Both the position numbers and the translations under genes were made by a program. Source: Burkholderiaceae bacterium (GTDB lineage Bacteria; Pseudomonadota; Gammaproteobacteria; Burkholderiales; Burkholderiaceae_E). From it: a stretch of DNA of 7,221 nt. Numbering within the stretch: position 1 is the first letter of the stretch; each line of letters starts with the position of its first letter. Of this stretch, positions 1-5,859 are shown one piece after another. A model generated the notes under the pieces. That model worked only from the letters and a program-made list of their open reading frames with translations. It made no database searches and had not been told where the DNA came from. Location of the stretch: assembly GCA_019428955.1 (NCBI GenBank), contig JAHYJF010000184.1, positions 1 to 7,221 of the forward strand, given 5' to 3'.

Positions 1-120
1 CTCGTCTCCATGGTGGTTTCGCAACTCCATGGAATACCAGAATGGGCAGCCCCTGCCGGGGCGCGCCCCGGCAGGGGCTCATGCCCCGCACCTCAAGCGA
101 ATTTCCAGACGTTAGGTTAC
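1..120. mobile_element. Possible end of an inserted mobile element (IS66-like tip), entering from the left edge
   Basis: Similarity to the neighbouring gene stops abruptly near 120. Read from the minus strand, the sequence inward from that point begins GTAACCTAACGTCTGGAAAT. IS66-family elements typically begin with GTAA, and a palindrome-rich, GC-rich subterminal stretch follows here (48-79). If this is an IS66-type end, the adjoining 8 bp, AGTACCGA at 121-128, would be the target duplication and should recur at the far end of the element outside the window. No transposase coding sequence is visible in these 120 bp. The boundary is inferred from loss of coding character rather than from a second matching end, so a different rearrangement or an ordinary gene end remains possible. 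Confidence 0.33.
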
Positions 121-622
121 AGTACCGAGGCGTGACCTCGTCGCCCAGTTTTCTCAGCAGATAGTCTTCAGCCTCGACCGCGCAGATTGTGCCACGAAAT
201 CCCTGGACCTTCAGCAGGCGCCCCGACAGGTGTTCAAAGAACAGATCCTCGCCACGGACTGTCTGCCCATGCCAACCGTCCACTGTTCCGCGCAGTTTGG
301 TTCCGTCGGGGAGCAGTTCGGCAAGGCCCCTCGGCCTACACCAGTACATTCGCCCAGCATGGAATGTGATGAACACCGCGGTTTCAGGGGCGGTGTAAAA
401 GGTGTGGACTTGGTTCATGTCGCTGGTCAGCACAGACTCGTTGCCCCCGCGGTGCGCGCGCCATGCCTCTCGAGCAGCTTCCCATTCCCCCGCAATGCAG
501 AGATCGTGTGGCAGCTCACGATACCCAAACCGAAGGACGCCGTCGCGGATCGCTTCGGCTTCCCACTCACCTCCACGGCCCAGCTTGATGTAGTGCGTGC
601 TGGTCGCCTCAAGCCTTGGCAT
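1..622 (-). CDS. Uncharacterised protein, partial; probably 3'-truncated near 120, possibly related to a restriction-endonuclease family
   Basis: From ATG at 622 a minus-strand frame runs to the left edge with no stop (207 codons). Residues 1-167 (622 to about 121) look like real protein: MPRLEATSTHYIKLGRGGEW, RFGYRELPHDLC, DMNQVHTFY, VFITFHAGRMYWC, LLPDGTKLRGTVDGWH, LSGRLLKVQGFRGTICAVE, DYLLRKLGDEVTPRY. From memory, this matches the N-terminal domain of proteins of about 300 residues annotated as restriction endonucleases, with an Mrr-like nuclease domain further on. I cannot verify this without a search, and no catalytic motif is visible here. After residue 167 the translation changes abruptly (CNLTSGNSLEVRGMSPC) and crosses a perfect palindrome, so the real gene probably stops at an insertion junction near 120 and the open frame beyond may be chance in GC-rich DNA. 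An in-frame GTG at 697 would add 25 residues (VKSLSFEIARLTAWAAKRRK); the ATG is preferred, with AAGG lying rather far (13 nt) upstream of it. It is co-directional with the R-M operon, 200 bp downstream. Confidence 0.65.
   Translation of the reverse strand, partial: MPRLEATSTHYIKLGRGGEWEAEAIRDGVLRFGYRELPHDLCIAGEWEAAREAWRAHRGGNESVLTSDMNQVHTFYTAPETAVFITFHAGRMYWCRPRGLAELLPDGTKLRGTVDGWHGQTVRGEDLFFEHLSGRLLKVQGFRGTICAVEAEDYLLRKLGDEVTPRYCNLTSGNSLEVRGMSPCRGAPRQGLPILVFHGVAKPPWRR
48..79. repeat. Perfect 32-bp palindrome (16-bp arms, no spacer)
   Basis: The left arm AGCCCCTGCCGGGGCG (48-63) is the exact reverse complement of 64-79, centred on GCGC. GGGC at 44-47 and GCCC at 83-86 can extend the stem with a 3-nt bulge (80-82). 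In RNA it would fold into a very stable hairpin. Neither strand has a T-run after it, so a standard intrinsic terminator is not supported. It could be a subterminal structure of a mobile element or block read-through into one. Confidence 0.9.
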
Positions 623-740
623 ATGAATGTGTCTACCTTTTCGTCGCTTGGCCGCCCACGCCGTCAATCGTGCAATTTCAAACGACAGGGATTTCACTAT
701 CGTTCAGCAGTTACCATCAATGAAGCCACCGCTTTCGCAA

Positions 741-760
741 GACCGCCCAACGGAGCGGCC
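741..760 (-). terminator. Weak terminator-like hairpin downstream of the metallopeptidase gene
   Basis: On the minus strand GGCCGCTC-CGTT-GGGCGGTC can form an 8-bp stem with a 4-nt loop, including two G-U pairs. It lies about 60 bp past the metallopeptidase stop and before the next gene. Only TTGC follows, not a real T-tract, so termination may be weak or absent. The rest of the 623-822 spacer shows no RNA gene and no convincing promoter that I can see. Confidence 0.3.
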
Positions 761-822
761 TCCTATTGGTCAGGTGGATTGCGTGCCACATTTGCGGATT
801 ATGGCGACGGAACAGCCACGCT

Positions 823-1536
823 TCAATCCGACAACGGCAGGGCATTGAGGTCAGCCCGGATCTGTCGCCACCCTGGCAGGTTTCGATCCAGGACGCTCAA
901 GAACAGGTCGTCGTGTCGCGGTGAGACGAAGTGGGCCATCTCATGCACGATGACATAGTCCAGGGCGGGTAGAGGTTTCTTCGCGAGATCGAGGTTGAGC
1001 CACACCATGCCCTTGTCGGGATTGCAGCTTCCCCATTTGGTCTTCATCAGCTTGATGCCCCAGCGCGGAACCGGTACGCCCAACCGCTCCGACCATTTCA
1101 CGATGCGGGGCGTTGCCCGTTCCCGAAGTTGTGCTCGGTACCACGTCGACATCCAGTGTGCTTTCTGGTCGGTCGTTGAGCCTGCGGGGACCTTCATCGT
1201 CAAGCGATCTGAGGCGTCCGGCTGGATCACGCATCCGCTTCTTCTGGTTGGTTGGAGCAGAAGCCGAAGCGGCTTTCCAAACACGAAATGGGTCTCTCCG
1301 GAGTCATACCTGCGTTCAGACTGCCTTGCTTGACCTTCGAATTCGCGTTGCTTTTTCTTGATCCAGCCGAGGCGTTTTACAACGGCTACCCGAACGGCGT
1401 CGTCGCTGATGGCTGGTGGTGCCGCAACGCGCACGCGACCGGTCGGAGGATAGACCCCGATATGCAGGTTCTTGATCGGTTTGCGTACCAGTTCCACCGA
1501 AAGCCCGGCGATGTCGATCAGTTCAGTATTCATCAT
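823..1536 (-). CDS. YgjP/DUF45-family zinc metallopeptidase (SprT-like fold) linked to type I R-M
   Basis: This is a predicted 237-residue soluble zinc-dependent peptidase with no visible signal peptide or membrane segment. It carries the family signature: WGSC at 168-171, MVWLNLDLAKKP at 177-188, then the active site VIVHEMAH, with zinc ligands H198 and H202, catalytic E199 and a third ligand H208 six residues after H202 (SPRHDDLF). It closes with the family-like tail VLDRNLPGWRQ. This is the usual layout of YgjP-like (DUF45, COG1451) proteins and the length is normal. The chosen start is the first of two adjacent ATGs (1536 and 1533); no strong Shine-Dalgarno precedes them. The 14-bp overlap with hsdR (11 bp from the second ATG) suggests expression by translational coupling. 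Genes of this family are known to sit beside type I R-M operons, but their substrate there is not established to my knowledge. A role in turning over HsdR or another complex subunit is inference. GC is about 55%, below hsdM. Confidence 0.9.
   Translation of the reverse strand: MMNTELIDIAGLSVELVRKPIKNLHIGVYPPTGRVRVAAPPAISDDAVRVAVVKRLGWIKKKQREFEGQARQSERRYDSGETHFVFGKPLRLLLQPTRRSGCVIQPDASDRLTMKVPAGSTTDQKAHWMSTWYRAQLRERATPRIVKWSERLGVPVPRWGIKLMKTKWGSCNPDKGMVWLNLDLAKKPLPALDYVIVHEMAHFVSPRHDDLFLSVLDRNLPGWRQIRADLNALPLSD
1523..1536 (-). other. 14-bp overlap of hsdR end and metallopeptidase start
   Basis: The metallopeptidase ATGATG (1536-1531) lies in another frame before the hsdR TGA (1525-1523). With no strong Shine-Dalgarno of its own, the downstream gene is likely translated by ribosomes finishing hsdR, which ties its output to that of the nuclease subunit. 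Confidence 0.8.
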
Positions 1537-4500
1537 GCGACCGGATGATCTCGATGATGCTGTCGACAGCTTCCTCCGTGTCGAGGATCTCCAATAGCTT
1601 ACGTCGCAGCATCCGCTCCTTCATTCTGTTGCCGCGCCACCCGGTCTGGGCCGTGCTGCGGATGGCCCCATCCACCGCCAAAGTCGTAGCCTCATCTTGA
1701 CTGAGGTTGTCATAGAGCGCCTTGCGCCCGGGAGAGCGCATGGTCGGGGGATATTCCCCGCCATGTCCCGCCTTTACCGCCCGGACCAGATCCGCGATCT
1801 TATCCAGATACTCGGCATAGGCGAGGGCATCGTCTTTCCGCTTTTTCACCAAGTCGGTCAGCAATTCTGACATTCTTTCGTAGAACTTCGGGTTCACCGG
1901 CGTTTCGTCGATGATCAGCCTGCGTACGTTGTTCTCGATGGCCTCGGCCACATTCTCATGCCTTGATTTCAGTGAGCCTGGCAGTCCTTCCTCGACTGCT
2001 GCGCCTTTGCTGGCGACGAGATCGATCAGGCTGATGTCGTCGAGACGCGAGATGACTTCGGACTCGTCAGCCCTGATGTATGTGTCTATCAGGTGCCGCA
2101 TCGCGGGCTCGAACTGCTTCATGTCGACAGCGTCACCGCTGTGCAGGCGCACGGCATCGCGGAGCGATATCGCCCGATCCACCTCACCGCGGTACTGTGC
2201 CAACTGAAGATCATTGACGCCCGAGGCTGCGGGGTCTTCGGCTACTGACGCGAACGCCCGGGCATATGCCCCGGCGAGCTTATAGAGCGCCTGGCGCCGC
2301 CTTGCCTTTTCCTCTGCGTGCGGATCGGTCTCCCAGCCTCCGGGGCTGGAGAAGTATGCGAGCACCTGTTCGTCGCCCTTGGGCTGTTCCACAGGATCGA
2401 GCAGCCCAAACCATGCATCGCGCGCGGTCATCAGATCGACACCGGCCTTTTCGGCCCGTGACGAGATTAGGCCTTCGACATCGGACGCGTCGAAGGCATC
2501 GAAAGCGCCGGAGGTGTAATCCTCGACGGCGGCTTCGATGCTCTTGAACAGATCCTTGTAGTCGACGACATAGCCGTAATCCTTGTCGTCTCCGTCCAGG
2601 CGGTTGACCCGGCAGATTGCCTGGAACAGCCCGTGATCGCGCATCTGCTTGTCAATGTAGATGTAGGTAGCGGTTGGCGCGTCGAACCCGGTCAATAGGC
2701 GGCTGACGACGATCAGGAGCTTCATCTGCGCCGGTTCCTTGCGGAACTTGCGTAGGGCCTCGGTCTCGTAGGCCTCTTCGTCCGTGCTCAGATCAGTCAT
2801 CAGCCGATCGTAGACGCGATAGACATACTGCTTTTCCGTCTCGCCCATCCCGGCCTCTTCGCCCGTCAGCTCCGAGGCGTTCCGAGCATAGGATGTGACG
2901 ATGGCGCATTTCTCGGCGAGGTCGGAGCCGGAGTTGCGGAAGATTTCGAACAGCCTGCAGGCCTCGGGGATCGAGCCCGCCACCAGCATTGCGTTGCCGC
3001 GCCCTGCCTTCAGGCGCGGCTTCAGTTCCATGTCCATGATGATGTCGTTGGCGATCTGCTCGAGCCGGTCTCTTGAGGACAAGACGCTCTGCAGCGTGCC
3101 CCAGCGCTGTTTCAGGGTCGCCTTGGCCACAGGGGTCAGCCCCTTGGTCTTGGCCTCGAACCACTCGTCGATCTTCTTGGGCGAGGCTACGCGCTGGTCG
3201 ATGTCGCGCGCCTCATAGCGCAGGTCCAGCACAACGCCGTCCTCGACGGCCTCGTTGAAGCGGTAGGGTGTGCCGATGTAGGGGCCGAACACCTCAAGCG
3301 AGGTCTGTTTGTCCGACCGCAGCAGGGGCGTGCCGGTAAAGCCGTAGAACACCGCATCCGGCAGGATCATCCGCATGGCGCGGGCCAGTTTGCCCGATTG
3401 GGTCCGGTGCGCCTCGTCGATGAAGACGAAGAATTCGCCCACGGGCGCGCCGACCTGCCCGCGCTGGATTTCGGCGATCAAGGCGCCAAGCTCGTCCTCT
3501 TCGCGCCGCCCAAACTTGTGAACCAGCGAGGCCACCACCCGGTCCTTCGGGTCGGCAAGTGCGGCCAACAGATCGGCGCCGGATTTCGCGCGGCGCACCT
3601 TGTCGCCGGTGTTGCCGAAAACATCCTCGATCTGCTTGTCCAGTTCCTTGCGGTCGGTCACCACCAGAACGCGGGCATCGGGTCGGGCCTCGCGAATCCA
3701 GCGGGCGAGCATGACCATGATCAGGCTTTTGCCCGAGCCTTGAGTCTGCCAGACCATCCCGCCCTTGCGCGCCTGCACGGCCTCTTGCGCGGCCTTCACG
3801 GCGAAATACTGGTTGGGGCGGGCGATCTTCTTGATGCCCGCATCGAACAGGATGAAATCGTTGATCAGTTCCAGAAACCGCGCCGGGGTCAGCAACTGAG
3901 CCACGTCGCGGTCCAGCGGCAGCGAGATCGCGCTGTCTTCCTTCCAGGCCAGCCAATAGGGCTGCGGGGTCAGGATCGCGGCATAGCGCAGGCCCTGCAT
4001 GTCGTTGCCCGCAAAGGTGATTTGCGCGGTGGTGAAGAAATGCCGGATGAACTCAGGCCGCTGGTTGTCCAGCGTCTGGCGGATGCCCGCGCCCAGATCG
4101 ACGGTGGATTTCTTCAGCTCCACCACGCCCAGCGCGATGCCGTTCACATACATCACCAGATCGGGGCGCTTGTTATAGGCCTTGGGGTTTTTCGCCGTGA
4201 CGGCCACCTCTTCGGCGACGCCCAGATCATTGGCGGCGGGGTTGTCCCAATCGACAAAGCGCACGGTGACGGGGGCCTCGCCGGGGCCGGGGGTGACCTG
4301 CACGCCATAGCGCAGCATGTCATAGGTGGCGCGGTTCGCCTCATACAGCTTCAGCCCGTCCATCCGGGCGGCGCGTTGCAGTTCGGTGATGGCGCGGGTT
4401 GCCACATCGGGGTCATGGCCGCGCGCGATCAGCCATGGTCGCAACAGGCTGGGTTCGATATTGGCGTTGCCCTCGCGCTTTTGCCAGTCGCCAAGGTATC

Positions 4501-4609
4501 GCCAGCCCAGCCCTTTCTTTTCGGTGCCGCCCGTTTTGCCGGAGGTATCGCCGCACATCTGCGCGATCATGCGGTTCTGCGTGGCGCGTTCCGGATCGCC
4601 GATGGCCAT
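1523..4609 (-). CDS. hsdR: Type I restriction endonuclease/translocase subunit (HsdR)
   Basis: This motor and nuclease subunit of the type I complex uses ATP to pull unmodified DNA and then cuts it at a distance. It has 1028 residues, normal for the family. The N-terminal nuclease has the PD-(D/E)xK pattern: D150 in RPDLVMYV and E164-L-K166 in VVELKKS. The superfamily 2 helicase motor follows: Q-like segment around 264 (RPNQYFAVKAAQ), Walker A WQTQGSGKS (287-295, K294), DEAH box 398-401 in FVFIDEAHRTQ, motif III FTGTP (424-428), motif V-like SRLLTGFDAP (635-644) and motif VI QAICRVNR (663-670). The rest is the C-terminal helical region that docks on HsdM/HsdS. All key residues are present with no frame break, so it looks functional. 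It starts 32 bp after hsdS with a good ribosome-binding site, and its 3' end overlaps the metallopeptidase gene by 14 bp. GC falls from about 67-70% in the 5' part to 52-63% in the 3' part. Confidence 0.97.
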   Translation of the reverse strand: MAIGDPERATQNRMIAQMCGDTSGKTGGTEKKGLGWRYLGDWQKREGNANIEPSLLRPWLIARGHDPDVATRAITELQRAARMDGLKLYEANRATYDMLRYGVQVTPGPGEAPVTVRFVDWDNPAANDLGVAEEVAVTAKNPKAYNKRPDLVMYVNGIALGVVELKKSTVDLGAGIRQTLDNQRPEFIRHFFTTAQITFAGNDMQGLRYAAILTPQPYWLAWKEDSAISLPLDRDVAQLLTPARFLELINDFILFDAGIKKIARPNQYFAVKAAQEAVQARKGGMVWQTQGSGKSLIMVMLARWIREARPDARVLVVTDRKELDKQIEDVFGNTGDKVRRAKSGADLLAALADPKDRVVASLVHKFGRREEDELGALIAEIQRGQVGAPVGEFFVFIDEAHRTQSGKLARAMRMILPDAVFYGFTGTPLLRSDKQTSLEVFGPYIGTPYRFNEAVEDGVVLDLRYEARDIDQRVASPKKIDEWFEAKTKGLTPVAKATLKQRWGTLQSVLSSRDRLEQIANDIIMDMELKPRLKAGRGNAMLVAGSIPEACRLFEIFRNSGSDLAEKCAIVTSYARNASELTGEEAGMGETEKQYVYRVYDRLMTDLSTDEEAYETEALRKFRKEPAQMKLLIVVSRLLTGFDAPTATYIYIDKQMRDHGLFQAICRVNRLDGDDKDYGYVVDYKDLFKSIEAAVEDYTSGAFDAFDASDVEGLISSRAEKAGVDLMTARDAWFGLLDPVEQPKGDEQVLAYFSSPGGWETDPHAEEKARRRQALYKLAGAYARAFASVAEDPAASGVNDLQLAQYRGEVDRAISLRDAVRLHSGDAVDMKQFEPAMRHLIDTYIRADESEVISRLDDISLIDLVASKGAAVEEGLPGSLKSRHENVAEAIENNVRRLIIDETPVNPKFYERMSELLTDLVKKRKDDALAYAEYLDKIADLVRAVKAGHGGEYPPTMRSPGRKALYDNLSQDEATTLAVDGAIRSTAQTGWRGNRMKERMLRRKLLEILDTEEAVDSIIEIIRSHDEY

Positions 4610-4616
4610 GAAAATA

Positions 4617-4623
4617 CCCCCTT
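4617..4623 (-). promoter_or_regulatory. Ribosome-binding site of hsdR
   Basis: AAGGGGG lies 7 nt before the ATG at 4609, in the 32-bp gap after the hsdS stop. It supports this start and gives hsdR its own translation initiation, unlike hsdS and the metallopeptidase gene, which overlap their upstream partners. Confidence 0.7.
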
Positions 4624-4641
4624 ACAATACTGTTACCCGAG

Positions 4642-5859
4642 TCAGACCAGCCTGACCCGCCCTGTCAAAAGATTTTGCATCATCCCCTCCTTCACCGCCC
4701 GCGCCTTGGCGAGGCGGGACTCGAGGGTCTGGATTTCGGCGTCCATGTCTGCGGCAATCGCTGCGATGGCGATTTGTTCATCCACGTCCGGAATAGGAAT
4801 CCTGTATGCCGCACGCACCACACTGGGGTGAGCTTTATCCTGATAGTCGAACTTCATCCGCGATCTCGCCGATTTAAGGGCTTCGACAAGAAAGCGATAG
4901 TTTACCGAGCCGTCAATTATCCTCAGAAAGCCACAGACATTCGTAACAGAGAATCGATGCTTGGGCCGATGAAAGAAATAGCCACCACCATCAATCGACC
5001 AAGTGATGAGTTCCTCTTCGAAATCATATAAGCCAAAAGCACCAAACAAACCGTCGTTCAGCGCCGAAGAAGAATAGATCGGGAACTGTCCTGGAACTTC
5101 TGCGATATCCACCTTTGAGATCACGCGTCCTCTGCCAAGGCGAATGCTACCTCGGCGCTCAAGGTCAGCCACCATCCGATAATCCCACTCCCCCGAGAAC
5201 CCCGGGAGGCGGCGGCGGGCGGTGAGGAGGTCTTGCATCGCGCCCTGCTTGATCAGGCGCTTCTTGGCGATCACCCGCTCCAACCCCGCCACCACCCCAT
5301 CCGCATCCGACAACGCGGCGGCGATGGCCTGTTGTTCGGGGAGGGGGGGCACGAGCACCTGCATGCTCTCAAACAGCGGCATGTAGATCGTATTATGGGT
5401 GCTACCAGCCATCAGCCGGTCCCATTCAGTCTCCATTCCGCGGAAAAGGTGCGCGAGATAGTGATTAAACAGATCAGGCCCACAAATGTAGCAGGCGAAA
5501 TCCTGGCTTGTGGCCATCTCCCTTCCAAGAATGGCAACCTTGCCGATGGTTGCTGTTCTCGACAACGCCACGGTTCCCTTCGGCAATAGACGCGCCGACG
5601 AGTTATCAAGCCCGAGCTTTGAAACAGTGTGCTGCGTTTGAAAGATCTCTTTGCCCTCAATTTCCTTTGAGTCATGGAGCGAAAGCCAAGCAATATCCCC
5701 GTCCCAATAATCAGAGCGCTTTCTACTTGGTGTGTGTCCGCTCTCAAGTTTCGCGACGTCGCAGAGTCTTTTAAGTTTCCAGCCTGTTGGTTCGCTCTCG
5801 GGAGTCGGGTGAACGCGGCCAACCTGCCACCGCGTTTTCAGGTCGAGTGCGCCACTCAT
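4642..5859 (-). CDS. hsdS: Type I restriction-modification specificity subunit (HsdS)
   Basis: This DNA-recognition subunit is 405 residues long, the usual size. Its two target-recognition domains each read one half of a split site, and its helical conserved regions set the spacing and bind HsdM. TRD1 spans about residues 26-170 (start GWKLKRLCDVAKLESG, later RLLPKGTVALSRTATIGK). The central conserved region spans about 171-222 (PPLPEQQAIAAAL, then KQGAMQDLLTARRRLPGF). TRD2 spans about 224-357 (FPIYSSSALNDGLFGAFG, ITWSIDGGG, FSVTNVCGF). The distal conserved region spans 358-405 (VDEQIAIAAIAADMDA, then KEGMMQNLLTGRVRL). The two conserved regions are recognisable copies of each other at protein level. 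The frame stays open upstream to 6471, but that part is a shadow of hsdM. The ATG at 5859 forms ATGA with the hsdM stop, follows a G-rich Shine-Dalgarno, and gives the normal N terminus. The TRDs have lower GC than their flanks, as expected for exchangeable modules. The recognition sequence cannot be predicted by eye. Confidence 0.95.
   Translation of the reverse strand: MSGALDLKTRWQVGRVHPTPESEPTGWKLKRLCDVAKLESGHTPSRKRSDYWDGDIAWLSLHDSKEIEGKEIFQTQHTVSKLGLDNSSARLLPKGTVALSRTATIGKVAILGREMATSQDFACYICGPDLFNHYLAHLFRGMETEWDRLMAGSTHNTIYMPLFESMQVLVPPLPEQQAIAAALSDADGVVAGLERVIAKKRLIKQGAMQDLLTARRRLPGFSGEWDYRMVADLERRGSIRLGRGRVISKVDIAEVPGQFPIYSSSALNDGLFGAFGLYDFEEELITWSIDGGGYFFHRPKHRFSVTNVCGFLRIIDGSVNYRFLVEALKSARSRMKFDYQDKAHPSVVRAAYRIPIPDVDEQIAIAAIAADMDAEIQTLESRLAKARAVKEGMMQNLLTGRVRLV
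5856..5859 (-). other. ATGA stop/start overlap joining hsdM and hsdS
   Basis: The hsdS ATG (5859-5857) shares bases with the hsdM TGA (5858-5856). This arrangement usually gives coupled translation and fits the need for matched amounts of HsdM and HsdS in the methylase. Confidence 0.9.

Noticed and set aside
6..32. Short direct repeat CTCCATGG at 6-13 and 25-32
   Set aside because: Only 8 bp, containing the self-complementary CCATGG; too short to interpret without the sequence further left.
230..958. Plus-strand open frame (242 codons) opposite the uncharacterised gene and the metallopeptidase gene
   Set aside because: It runs across two minus-strand genes and the spacer between them, has no recognisable motif, and the opposite strand explains the coding signal better.
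3398..4831. Long plus-strand open frame (477 codons) opposite hsdR and hsdS
   Set aside because: It lies antisense to a fully motif-supported hsdR. Its translation is low-complexity, rich in G, A, H, Q and D, as expected from the mirror of GC-rich codons, with no recognisable domain.
4789..5349. Possible recombination or inversion sites between the two conserved regions of hsdS (phase-variable hsdS)
   Set aside because: The two conserved regions resemble each other only at protein level; the DNA has diverged to short matches, and no recombinase or spare hsdS fragment is in the window.
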